Origin: Phascolarctos cinereus
Lineage: Eukaryota > Chordata > Mammalia > Diprotodontia > Phascolarctidae
Length of the DNA stretch: 64,000 nucleotides
Direction: 5' to 3'
NCBI RefSeq assembly: GCF_002099425.1
Contig: NW_018343982.1
Coordinates: 5,801,501 to 5,865,500 of the forward strand
This document shows positions 11,601 to 23,087 of this stretch, one piece after another. The position numbers were made by a program, and so were the translations under genes. Within the stretch, counting starts at the first letter, position 1. Every line of letters begins with the position of its first letter. Below the pieces are notes generated by a model. The model did not search any database and was not told where the DNA came from. It saw nothing but the letters and a program-made list of their open reading frames with translations.

Positions 11601-12930
11601 GGAGCACTTCATTATAAAGTCATACTTTTCCAATATATTGGCTAGTTACGTTGAACTTTTCTTTTCTTTTTTTTTTTCTTCTTTAATAAGGGGACTGGCA
11701 ATTTAGGGCCCAGGCTTTTCCTGATGACAACCCACATGGAGCCTTGAAGGACCTGCTTTTGGAAAACTGTAATGACATTTAAAACAGGGGCCTGATTCCT
11801 CCTTTCAGAGCCTGTGCTGGGTAGCTGTTTCCTGTCTGCTTACTGAATGACGGGAAAAGGCCTTTTAATTAGCTGCTAAGCCACAACTAAGGATGCATGC
11901 AAAAAAATCACTAATTTCCCAAATAAAGGTCTTTTTTTCCCCTTCCTATTGGCAGCAAAGAAAATGTCTCTCTGACCTCCTGGAGGACTAATAGAAGGGA
12001 ATCCTTCCTTCCTCCACCCCACCTCTGGGCTTGTATTTGAGCACATGGCCTCCTAGGCAAGCCTACATCTAGGACAAGGCTGCCTCCTATTTGTGTCATC
12101 TTTCCATTGGTATAGGGTCTTCTGAAATCTGAGAGGGCAGAAGAGACACCAAAGTCTAGACGCAGAAGTCCATACCAGAATTTCCTAGCAGCTGAGCCTG
12201 GTGAGGAGCATAGCACCAAGGAGTGACCTGCAGAATCCAGTCCAGCCATGAATCAAAAGGTGTGACTTTCAGCAAAGAAGTGACTTATCCATTGGCTGGG
12301 CCTCACCCAGAAGTGAACTTGATGATGGAAATGTTTGTAGCAACCACTTTAAGTTTGAGCTCACTCTCCCCAGAGACTGAGGTACAAGGAGGAATATATA
12401 ACTTGGTTTAGGGGAATGATTTTATACTTTGGTGTTTGCTATATTTTTTCCGTAAATACCTTCTGTAAAAGTTAATTGATGTTAATTGACTAATTAATAT
12501 TATATCAATAATCATTAACGATTGCTATTGAGAGTAAACACTAAAATGGTAGCTTAAGTTGACAGTATTAGAAGAACCCCATTGCCTCTCAAGGGTATTC
12601 CTAAAATCCTGGGGGGAGGGAAGTAAACAGACATGCTCTGGGAATCTGACTGTCTGTGTAAGTGGGATTTGGGATAAGGACCCCCAGAGTCTATAAAGCC
12701 ATAGAGTTTTAGGAAGCCTGCTTCCAGGACTGGGCCTTCACTGTCCAGTCCTCTAGTTGTGATTACAAGGGATAGCTCTCTGGAATGGGTTGGGGAGAGA
12801 GATACAGTAGGAAATACAGGCAATGTAAACATAAAAGGTTTAATAAAATTTTATTTTTAAAAAGCAAGCACAAAAATATATATGAAGTTAGTTGCACTGT
12901 TTGTAGAGGTTATATTTGAAAACCTTAAAA
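11601..12930. other. Unassigned intergenic sequence, includes a possible conserved element
   Basis: This appears single-copy. 11810-11905 carries TTTTAATTAGCTGCTAAGCC and GGATGCATGCAAA, homeodomain- and POU-like words that could belong to an enhancer. Short open frames match nothing. Confidence 0.35.
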
Positions 12931-12939
12931 AAAAGAAGA

Positions 12940-13465
12940 CAGGTAAGGTCATTGAAGGAATTGAGATTGTTTAGCCTAAGGAAAGGAAGCCTTTGGGGGA
13001 GGAGAAAGGTGATAGTCATCTGGTAGGATCTGAAAGGCTCTATTATATGGAAGATGGATTAGACTTATTTTGCACAGCCTCAGAGAGCAGAACTAGGAAG
13101 AATGGATGGCACTTACAGAAAGGCACATTTCAACAAAGAATAAGGAAGAACTTCCTGACAATCAGAGCTGTCCAAAAGTAAAATGGGCTGACTCACTAGA
13201 TAGTGAGTTTTCCATCACTGAGGGCATTTAAGCAAAGATTGGATGATGATGTTGGGAAGGAAAGGATTCCTGCTCAGGGACAAATTGAACTGCGTGACTA
13301 CTGAGCTCCCTTCCAACACTAGGATAAACAGAGTTCACTGTCACTTGAAATGTTCAGGTTGAGGCTGGGCTACCACTTGTTTGCATATTGTAGAAGCTTC
13401 AAGTAAATTTTAGACTAGATGATCTCTGAGATCTCTTCCGACTCTGGAATTGTGGGATTCCAGGA
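12940..13465 (+). mobile_element. CR1/L3 3' end with two tail blocks
   Basis: ATTGTTTAGCCTAAGGAAAG, AACTTCCTGACAATCAGAGC and CATTTAAGCAAAGATTGGAT mark the CR1 3' region ending near 13320. A second copy of the tail (GGCTGGGCTACCACTTGTTT to TCTTCCGACTCTGGAATTG) follows at 13345-13460. Confidence 0.8.
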
Positions 13466-15690
13466 ATCAGGGTACTAGTAAACAGGAAACAAAAAACTAA
13501 GTTCTTATGCTAATGCAGAGACTCTGTTCTCTTTACTCTTAAATTCCCTAAAGCATTGACCAGGGAAGGGAATCTGAGTTGGAAAGTATATAGTTATAGC
13601 TATAGGAAGAACCAAAGCCCTATAGCTGTATCTTATTCCTGATTCAGACAGGGGCAGAAATATTAGGAATCCTGGCAGGTTCTTTTAGTTCCTAAAGTCC
13701 CATCGTAGGACATACCTGGATATACTTCTCCCCTAAAGACAATGAAACCTGGAAGGAGAGCCACAGGGAGATTCACAAATGCTCCTGGTCCTAGAGCTCT
13801 GAGGCAATTTCTGGGCTCACTGAAAGGTTTCTTTCCAAAGCAAAAAGTGTCCAGAAGTTTAGTTAGCAATGCTTTAGTGAGGCAGGGGAAACAATGTTGG
13901 TTTTTTTTTCCTAACATTTGCCAAGCAACAGTGAAGAGAGCAGGGCAGAGTCCAGACTGCCCTGGATGGAAAGACACTGAGACTGAGAAAAAGAAAGACA
14001 CAGAAAGAGAGAGACAGAGACAGAGAAAGAGAGGGACCTATTGTGTGCAAGAATGGAAGAAAGGAGAGAAGAACTGAGCTCAGTTAGGGAGCCCAGCAAA
14101 GTCAAAAAGTACCCTGTCAGAGCTAAACAGGTGACCTGTATCCCATCTGAATGCAAGAATGAGAGGTCTCAGTGGAAACTCTCCTATCTCCTTTTCAGTA
14201 ATTAACCTGCCTCTGTGTACATAAAGGCATAATTACAGGCAAAACAACTCCTTTGATGTGTGAGTATAGAATTACTAGTGGGAAAAGAGGGGAGAAATAA
14301 AACAGCGAACAATCTTGCTTTAATATGCAAACAAGGTCGATGAAAAAATATTACCAAGAAAGCAAAGAAGGCAAACAAAAGGAAAAAAGGCTGGGGAAAC
14401 AAACCAGGCTGAGCAAGCATCAGAAGCAGGCTCTGCTCCCTTGGGGAGCATCTGCAAGGAGGCACTCGGTGCTTTTCCTTCAAGACTTTCCTTTCAAATA
14501 GTTTAAGTGTTTTCAAGTAGCTCTTCTTATCAGGTCACTTTCTTATCTTCTCCTTACTGGAACTATGCCCCTTCCTCCTTTTACAGAAATCCCTATCCCA
14601 TTCCCAAAATGGTCCATTTAGTCTTAAATTCAGAGTTTATGAAAGCAAGGTTCAGCTTGGTCTACAGACTACATCCAAAAAACAGAGCAAAGAGGGAATG
14701 GGATCGAAGACCCTAACCCAGCATCCTATTATCTAACCAGTGAGTCATCCACTTAGCAACACGCCGAGTGCTAGCTGATTTCATTACAGAAATCTTTTCG
14801 CTGGGGAAGGGGAGGAGATCTAAGCAATGCTAATATCATTTAGCATTTGATGGGCTTTGAGAAGGGCAAAAAAAAGACAAACAAAGAACAAGGCTACAAG
14901 AGACCTTGGCATGTTAGTCACCCTACACATGAATTCCAAAAATGAATATATTCAATAGAACTATACTATACTAAGCATATGGAAAATTTCTGGGCAGGAC
15001 AGAGCTGCACTTTGAAATACAGACATTACTCTTGCCCCATGGTGTCTCTTGTGCTACCATGGTTCCAGGCTATGCACTTGCAGAATAACACAAAACAATA
15101 CTCAGATGATGGGGTGAGACAGGGAGACTTGATTTGGCACCAATAGTATCATTTTTCCATGGGAATAATCTTAGGGACTAAGCTTTGGCTGACTGTGTAA
15201 ATCAGCACTTTTTGTAGATTTTCTACTAGTCCTTGTTTCTCTTGGCCTTGGTCAGATCTGTGGCCTGGCTCACAGATTCCCACCAGGCCAGCTTTAGCCC
15301 ACAGACCTTTGTGAGATGGGAAGGGATAGTTTCAAAACAACAAAGAAACTGAAGGATTCATTGTGGGAGTACACACTGACATGACTAGATATTTGCACAT
15401 ATCCAATCTGTATTTCCATGGACTGTGCATCCATAAGATCACTGAAGCAAAAACAGGTTTTTCCTCCAATCTCACCATTCCACCTTGTACTTGGGGCTGG
15501 GAAAACCTAATTTCATGTTTCAACAAATCCCACTGATTCAGTATGATTTAGCGACAGGTCTGTTTTAAATGGGCTGTTCTACATGTTGACACAGGGTCTT
15601 CATAAAAGCTTTGTTTATTTTTAAATTTGCAAACTGTAGTAGTCCAAGTGCAATGTTAAAGGCCATTATCTCTAGAAATGAGTGGGGAAT
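13466..15690. other. Unassigned intergenic sequence with a GA-rich tract
   Basis: A GAGACAGAGA-type low-complexity tract lies at 13975-14036. Overlapping open frames on both strands (about 13660-14160) are long only because of this bias. Nothing gene-like is supported. Confidence 0.4.
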
Positions 15691-15717
15691 TGTTTTGTTT
15701 TGTTTTGTTTTTTGTTA
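15691..15717. repeat. (TTTTG)n microsatellite
   Basis: About five TTTTG units. Confidence 0.85.
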
Positions 15718-15793
15718 ATGCTGATATAGACAGTTGTTCTATTCATCAGGATTTAATTTATCTTCTCATCTATTATTGGCATTTCTTTCAGGG

Positions 15794-15944
15794 AGTAGAG
15801 GTGGTAGTAGTAGTACTTGTAATAGTAACAGTATTAGAAGTAGTAGTAGTAATAGCAGTAGTAGTAGTAGCAGCAGCAATAGTAGTATTAGCAATAGTAG
15901 TAACAGCAGTAGTGGCAGTGATGATAGCAGCAATGATAATACAA
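15794..15944. repeat. (TAG/CAG)n degenerate trinucleotide array
   Basis: About 150 bases of AGT/AGC/AAT triplets abut the reverse 3' end of a MIR (15945-16020). It probably grew from that SINE's tail. Translations give Ser/Asn, Val or Leu runs, a sign of low complexity and not of coding. Confidence 0.9.
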
Positions 15945-16020
15945 CTAGCATTTATATAGTGCTTAAAGGCTTACTAAGTACAAAATATGTTAAGTACAAT
16001 TGCATCACAGAGTTGTTCTA
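15945..16020 (-). repeat. MIR-family SINE 3' end
   Basis: CTAGCATTTATATAGTGCTT is followed by AAAGGCTTACTAAGTACAAA, the reverse MIR/THER1 tail. Confidence 0.65.
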
Positions 16021-16135
16021 ATCATAAATAAATTTTCTTCTGGATAGCTTTTAAATTTCTATTCAACCTACAATTTAAATTTATTCCAGTTTGAAACTGC
16101 ATAAGGATTTCAAGAGAACCCAGTGTTTTCATATT

Positions 16136-16152
16136 ATGTATATGTATATATA

Positions 16153-16188
<36 letters not shown>

Positions 16189-16203
16189 TACATATATATA
16201 TGT
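16136..16203. repeat. (TA)n(CATA)n(TA)n compound microsatellite
   Basis: Alternating TATA runs flank seven CATA units. Confidence 0.93.
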
Positions 16204-16639
16204 AGTATAACCAGGTATATAACAAACTCATTTTCCTTTCATCTTTTTTCATAAAGTTTCCATTTCCAGTAAAAGCTTTCAGGGCAAATACTTATGAAAA
16301 TGTCACTTGGGTGACAATTCTTAAATGAATTTATATGATGATTTTCCTAGCAGAAATTCAGAGTTGTTTTCTGTGTATGTTTGGATTATTCCTCCTAGGG
16401 ACAATGGTCACACACTAAGAAGCACAGGAGGGCCAGACTTCTAGTTTGGGGAAAGAAAATCAGCCCTCATTTGAGTTCAGTGGCAAAAATGACAATGTAG
16501 TATTCACTAATGGGAAATGTTCACTCCTGCTGTGGAGCAAGTATAGGAGAATACCTTGGCCAATGGTACTGGACCCTTATTCATTTTTGTAGAAGAAGCA
16601 ATAAGGGGGGGGAGAGGTGGGAATGGTCCTCAGAAACAA

Positions 16640-16870
16640 TATAATTCAATACACATTTATTGTGTACCTGCTATATGCAAGGGACTGTGCTAGGAGGAAG
16701 GTGATACGAAAACAAAATGAAAAAAAAAACAGTCCTTGCCCTCATGATATTATACTGAGGTTACAACATTTACACAGATTAATAAAAGCATGATAATTTG
16801 AGAAAGGAAAAATTGCTAAGGTAGTCGGATAGGGATAGGGGTGTATGAGTAAATTAAGTGCTTATAATAG
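16640..16870 (-). repeat. LINE L2 3' end
   Basis: ATTTATTGTGTACCTGCTAT and GGGACTGTGCTAGGAGGAAG are the reverse L2 tail. Confidence 0.75.
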
Positions 16871-16969
16871 CTCCTAAATTTCTCTTGAGTACCATACATA
16901 ATCTTTATGTTCTTATCCAACCCAAAGACCTCTGATTTTAAAGGAAGGAAGGAACAACATATTTTAGAA

Positions 16970-17110
16970 GAGATATGAGCAGTATGTCATAATGGTTAAA
17001 GACCTGGACTTGGATTAAGAAAGACCTGGGTTCAGATCCTATCCCTGATCTATATTGGTTGTGTGACCCTAAGAAAATTACCTTAATCTCCCACTGCTAC
17101 CACCACCATC
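16970..17110 (+). repeat. THER1/MIR SINE
   Basis: GACCTGGACTTGGATTAAGA, CCTGGGTTCAGATCCTATCC and GTTGTGTGACCCTAAGAAAA. Confidence 0.75.
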
Positions 17111-17249
17111 ACTTCGAACACAATCATGGCAAGCCAAGTATAAATTCAGAGTGATTGATGATTTGCATTGGCAGAAAGTATTTTCCTTACTGGAAGTTTC
17201 CTATACCAACGAAATTACAGATGCATACAAAAAAAAAAGACAAGGAAGA

Positions 17250-17400
17250 GAAGTTAGATAGCCTACCTACCTTGGGATCAGAAAGACCTGCTTTCAAGTC
17301 CCTATGAGACACATCCTAGCTAAGAGATTGAGGGCTAGGCACTTAACATCTCAGTGCCCCTAGGCAATTTTCTTGGCCTCCAAATTACGGACTAGCTTCC
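17250..17400 (+). repeat. THER1/MIR SINE, diverged
   Basis: CTTGGGATCAGAAAGACCTG and GCTAGGCACTTAACATCTCA preserve the tRNA-like head and core order. Confidence 0.6.
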
Positions 17401-17779
17401 CGACACAAAATAAAACCTCGGGTACAGATCCCTTCCCCATCCCCCCCAAAATGACAAGCTAGATTAAAAGCATGTACTCCTACTACGTCTACTAAGTCTA
17501 CTAGGAAGAGGAGGGCACCATAAACTAGGCCATGAGGACTAGTTAGCAGCATTGTGAATGTTCAACTTGGAGAAAGGAAGACTTACCAAGGACAGAAGAG
17601 CCGTTCTCAAATATTTGACAGGCTGTCACATGGAAAAAGAAGCAGACTAATGTGTGGTTCCAGAGGACAGCACTAGGAACTTACCTGGAGATCAACATAA
17701 GGAAGAACTTTCTAACTATAAGAGCTACAGACAACTGGGTACAAGTAGCAGTAAGGATTGGGATAGTAGTCCTCAGAAA

Positions 17780-17995
17780 CAATAGGTCAATTCAATAAAC
17801 TTAAGCACTTAAAATTAAGCACTTGCTAAGTGCAAGGAACTTTATTAGGTGTGGGTGGGGTTCAGGTGTGGGTGGGGAAAGGGATACAAAGTCAAAATGA
17901 AAAACTTGGCCTCTGTATATTATACTGGGGGCTGCAACATTCACTAAGATTAGTTAAAAGCATAATAATTTGAGTAAGTAGAAAGCACTATCAAG
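17780..17995 (-). repeat. LINE L2 3' end
   Basis: Reverse L2 tail TAAGCACTTGCTAAGTGCAA; closely similar in order to the copy at 16640. Confidence 0.7.
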
Positions 17996-18054
17996 AGGAT
18001 GGGAAAGGGAGTGATGGACTGCTATTTCCAACAACGAAGGGAAAAGCTGCCTCC

Positions 18055-18235
18055 TTATTTCATTCAACAATCATTTTTAAATGCCTACTATATTCCGGCC
18101 CCGGTAATAGGTGCTGAGACGAAAAAGAAGGGGGAAAAAAAAAAACAACGCCCGGCCCTCGAAACTCTTAAATAGGGGTGGGGGAGAGGGTAACGGGCAG
18201 GAGTGGAGAAATTTGTATAAAGTTAAATAAAAACA
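18055..18235 (-). repeat. LINE L2 3' end
   Basis: TTCAACAATCATTTTTAAAT followed by GCCTACTATATTCC and GGTGCTGAGACGAAA. Confidence 0.7.
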
Positions 18236-18639
18236 AAAGAACTACAATTTATTTGGAAGGGGCTGTGTATACATGGAGGTTTCAGGCAGAGTCTAGATGA
18301 CCAGAAGGCGTGGATGCTGGATAACAGGTTGAACTTGATGACCTCTAAGGTTTCTTCCAACTCGGAGATTCTCTGATAATGTGACAGTAGGGAATCCCAG
18401 AGATGATCTTTGCACAGCTTGGGCTAGAAATGACAGGTGTATAAGGAACAGGAGAAATACCCTCCCCCCACCTCCCAAGATCAGAAAACAACTCTGCATT
18501 TAAAGGAAAAAGAAAGCAAATCCAACTCTCCGAAACTAACCTTTGCTATTTCTCCTGGACTGAAATCGCGGGGGGGAAGGGGGGTGGGGAATGGGAGGAC
18601 GTGGAGATGTCTACTGAAGGGACTGTGACCTAGACTTAG

Positions 18640-19221
18640 CCTTGGCACAGCATTCCGCGGTGAGAAGGGGGGGGTGGCGAGTAGTTCTCCATTACCTAGG
18701 TTGGTTTTTCATTCTGCCCAGTCCCAGACTGCGGTGTGTTGCTTGTGCAGGTGTACACAAACAGTCGCCGTATGGATTTTTCCAGCTCGTGTCAAATGCG
18801 GTGAATTTCCGTGAAGGACTGAGGAGGAGCAGGTTGGAAACTCGACTGAGAAAGGGATCCAGAAAGATGAGGGAGGGGGCAACCTCTTTCCCCACCTTTT
18901 ATCCTTACTGGTCAGAAGGGTGAATCTGGCTCGCGCTAGGACCCAGGGGCCAGAGAGCCTCAGTCGTCCTGTAGGTTCATTCAATCTCTCATACACACAC
19001 ATACACTCACACACTCGCACACCCGCGCGCGCACACACACGCACACATACACACACGCACGCAGACACACACAACTGCAACCAGGAGAGGTTCGGAAAGT
19101 CTGCGAGAGACTCTTTGCGGCCGCATTTTCTTCTCCTGAGATCCTGTCCTGCGCTTGGCAGCAACAAGCCTCCTCCCAGAGTGTCCGAAGCAGGAGCCTG
19201 GAGATTCCCCCCACCCCCACC
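18640..19221 (+). promoter_or_regulatory. MXI1: Promoter, 5' UTR and CpG island of MXI1 exon 1b
   Basis: CpG dinucleotides rise sharply from about 18900 and stay high through exon 1b. A polymorphic-looking CA/CG alternating tract (18991-19073) lies 150-230 bases before the start codon, and the UTR contains a NotI-like GCGGCCGC at about 19118. No TATA box is obvious, as expected for a CpG-island promoter. The exact transcription start cannot be determined here. Confidence 0.7.
18991..19073. repeat. (CA)n/(CG) alternating purine-pyrimidine microsatellite in the exon 1b 5' region
   Basis: An imperfect CA repeat is mixed with ACGC and GCGCGCGC steps. Such alternating purine-pyrimidine DNA can adopt Z-DNA. 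It sits between the CpG-island start and the coding exon, so length changes could alter promoter or UTR spacing. Confidence 0.9.
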
Positions 19222-19483
19222 ATGGGTAAGCGCGGCAGGCCGAGGAAAGAGGCGAGATGCGGAGAGGAGGATGGGCCGGCCGCCTCTCCAGAGCCCCAAC
19301 CTCACCCTCAACCCCAGCCACAACCTGGGGCGCCCGCGGCAGCCCAACTCAGGTGCCCCTTCAGTGACATCTTCAACACCAGCGAGAGCTCGGTGGAGAA
19401 ACATATCAACACTTTCCTGCAGAATGTGCAGATTCTGCTCGAGGCCGCCAGCTACTTGGAGCAGATAGAGAAAGAGAACAAAA
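19222..19483 (+). CDS. MXI1: MXI1 alternative first coding exon 1b (MXI1-0 / SR-alpha N-terminus)
   Basis: This exon encodes 87 codons plus the first base of codon 88. The start ATG is in a strong Kozak context (A at -3, G at +4), and no other ATG lies between about 18870 and 19222 on this strand. Residues 3-9 (KRGRPRK) resemble an AT-hook core. Residues 20-43 are rich in Pro, Gln and Ala (a PQPQPQP run). Residues 44-60 ([17 protein letters not shown]) are the isoform-specific conserved block. Residues 69-84 ([16 protein letters not shown]) are an amphipathic helix resembling the SIN3-interaction domain of MAD proteins. The exon ends at ...GAGAACAAAA followed by donor gtaagt at 19484. Joining to exon 2 makes an AAG Lys codon and gives ENKKCEHGYA, as in the human long isoform. 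Reading on past 19483 is intron. Confidence 0.95.
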
Positions 19484-19779
19484 GTAAGTTTGCAGCTTTA
19501 GGGGATAGCTTCTCGCCCTCCTCTGTCAGCGCCTAGCCCCTCGAACCAGCCGCTGCCAGTTCCCAGCCCTCCCCCAGCTCCTAGCTGTGAGCGACTGACA
19601 CCGGAGGAAGGGACAGGCACTCAGGGCTTACGGAGATGTAACAAAGAGAGGGGGAGAGAGAGCGAGGGTGTGCATCTCTGTGTGTCTGTCTGCTGGGGCT
19701 GTGGAGAAGGGCCGAGGAGAAAACTGCAAAGTGGTGTTTGGCTGACAACCGGGCACCAAGCAGGATATCCTCGAGGTCG

Positions 19780-21379
<1,600 letters not shown>

Positions 21380-21380
<1 letters not shown>

Positions 21381-22260
21381 TTCCTCATCCTTGGCGTGGC
21401 CGCAAGTCACGTAGGCAAAAAGCCGAGCGAGCCGGGTTGCCCAGTGGGGAGTGCGGAGGAGGAGGGAACGGTCTCCTCCCTGCTGAGCTAGTCCGCGTGC
21501 TCTTGTTTGGGTGGGGAGGTCGTTGGAACAAAACTAAACAAAACCTGACTTGCTCCTTGGAGTAGGGCTTTAGCTCAGCAGTAGCCTCCTTTCCTAGGTC
21601 AAAGTCAACTTCATGTACGTATTCAGTCTTGTCTCAGCACCAGAAACCCACTTCTGCCTCTCCTTCCCCCCCACTTTCCCCCCGCTGGAATATTTTTAGA
21701 CCTCGCTTTCCCTTTTTGCTGCTGCTGTTTTGCTTTACAAGACATGCTGCAAACAGCACCCTGATTTCCGCAGATGTGCTGAGCGCAGAGCGTGAAATAA
21801 CGTGGCGAGGAGGAATAAAAGGCAGCGGGGCTGGATTGCTGAAAACGCTGAGGAGCTGGAGGCGCACATTCCCTCCCCCACTCCCTCAACCCCCCCCTTC
21901 CCTCCGCCCCCGGCCTCCCACGCATTGTTGGTGCTGTGGGGGATGACATAATCCGAAGTCTCTCGGTCCTCCCTGCTCTCAGACCAGCGCCACCCGAGTG
22001 GCATGCCCTTCTTGTTGTTACCCTGGGCTCCTTGCCATCATCCCTTGCAAATATCACCGAATTCTTTCCTACTTTCTCCCCCCCCCCCAGTCCTCCTCCA
22101 CAGAAATGCAAGGCCCTTTGGAACGGCCTTTCTTCTTCATCTTCTCCTCGGCCCTTGGTTGCTGTTTTTCTTGCTCCACACAATGCCCAACGTCACGTCA
22201 CCGGTGTGTGCCTAGAAACCGTGTGAGCGGCTGAGGAGTGTCGTGATACCCGTCTCCATC
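21380..22260. promoter_or_regulatory. CpG-rich intronic segment in MXI1 intron 1
   Basis: CpG density is well above the genomic background here although it is 2-3 kb past exon 1b. Visible elements include GAGGAATAAAAGGCAG (TATA-like, about 21810), an ACGTG core at 21800-21804, and AACGTCACGTCACCGG (two overlapping CRE-like half sites, about 22190). Open frames through it are GC-driven and match nothing I know. It may be an extension of the exon 1b island or a separate alternative promoter. Confidence 0.5.
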
Positions 22261-22617
22261 CTCCCCAGGCAGCGGTGCGCCTTGTTTGTTTTGCTACAGC
22301 ACACGGATCGCATAAAAGAGAACATCTTAATTGGCAAAAAGTGAGAGGGGGAAAAGGAAATGAGTTTTAGAGTCTAGATAGGGTCCGACAGGGTCACTGG
22401 GTTCAGGTTTGGGATATTTTTGGAAGGAAAACACCGTTGTTTTTCTTTCTTTAAGCTTCCTCCCAGTTTCTTGCACGGTATTTTTTTTTAGGTCACATAA
22501 CTGCATAGAATGCTGCTGGCTCAGGTGCATAACCTCCCTGCCTGCATTACAGCCCGCTCCCCCGTAGTCACTTGATCTCAGTTTCTCCGCCTCTCCCCGC
22601 TTCTCCCCTCCCAGCTG

Positions 22618-22800
22618 GAGACACGTGGTTTCCACATGGAGACAAACTTCTCTCCTCTGACTGGACTTGACCTAGCTGCGTGTTTTGGCCAATTGGCAGC
22701 TTTGGCCTCTCCTGACGTCACGCGTTGCCAGGGCTTAGAGGTCGGTGGGTGGGACCAGGAGCCCAGACTGGGAGTCTCTGGGAACTGTAGTGCTCAAGCT
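22618..22800. promoter_or_regulatory. Promoter-like cluster: E-box, NF-Y, CRE and ZNF143-like motifs
   Basis: Within about 170 bases there is a perfect CACGTG E-box (22622-22627), a palindromic CCAATTGG containing CCAAT on both strands (22689-22696), a perfect palindromic CRE TGACGTCA (22713-22720), and CTGGGAACTGTAGT (22778-22791), the reverse complement of the ACTACAnTTCCCAG core of ZNF143/THAP11 sites. The NF-Y to CRE spacing of about 20 bases is typical of active promoters. No annotated exon is recognisable beside it, so its transcript, if any, is unknown. Confidence 0.55.
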
Positions 22801-23025
22801 GCCAGTCTACCCTCTTCTTAAAGGGACCCTACACCGACTCTGATTTTTTTTTCTCCAAGAAGACTGCCAGGCTCCATTAAGAACGCCCAGTGAATAGATG
22901 TTCTACAGTCTTTGTCACTTCTGTATGGGCTGGGACTGGAGTGTCACAGGACGGGAATCTCCCAAGCCTGTGGCCATTCTGAGTTCATCTTTCTACTTTT
23001 ACTCTTGTTTACAAATTGGGGAAGA

Positions 23026-23087
23026 GGGAGAGAGAGAGAATGTGAGTGTGAGTGTGAGTGTGCGTGTGTGTGTTTGTGTGTTTGCAT
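23026..23087. repeat. (GA)n/(GTGA)n/(GT)n compound microsatellite
   Basis: GAGAGA passes into GTGAGTGTGAGTGTGAGTG and then GTGTGTGT, a stepwise-mutated dinucleotide array in intron 1. Confidence 0.85.

Larger units (their letters stand above)
17545..18390 (+). mobile_element. CR1/L3 3' end split by two reverse L2 fragments
   Basis: The first part (CAACTTGGAGAAAGGAAGAC to TAACTATAAGAGCTACAGAC) ends near 17740. The tail resumes near 18250 (ATGGAGGTTTCAGGCAGAGT to TTTCTTCCAACTCGGAGATT). L2 3' fragments occupy the gap. Confidence 0.7.

Noticed and set aside
15678-16021. Open frames with poly-Val, poly-Ser/Asn and poly-Leu
   Set aside because: Low-complexity trinucleotide repeat.
17671-17690. 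ACTTACCTGG resembling the U1 snRNA 5' end
   Set aside because: Only about ten bases match and the surrounding sequence is a CR1 3' end.
18920-19221. Frame upstream of exon 1b opening with GTG
   Set aside because: It is not in the MXI1 frame, has no ATG, and contains translated CA repeat.
18709-19404. 231-codon reverse frame across exon 1b
   Set aside because: It is a GC-rich shadow of the CpG island and exon 1b on the opposite strand. It contains the CA repeat and has no recognisable protein.
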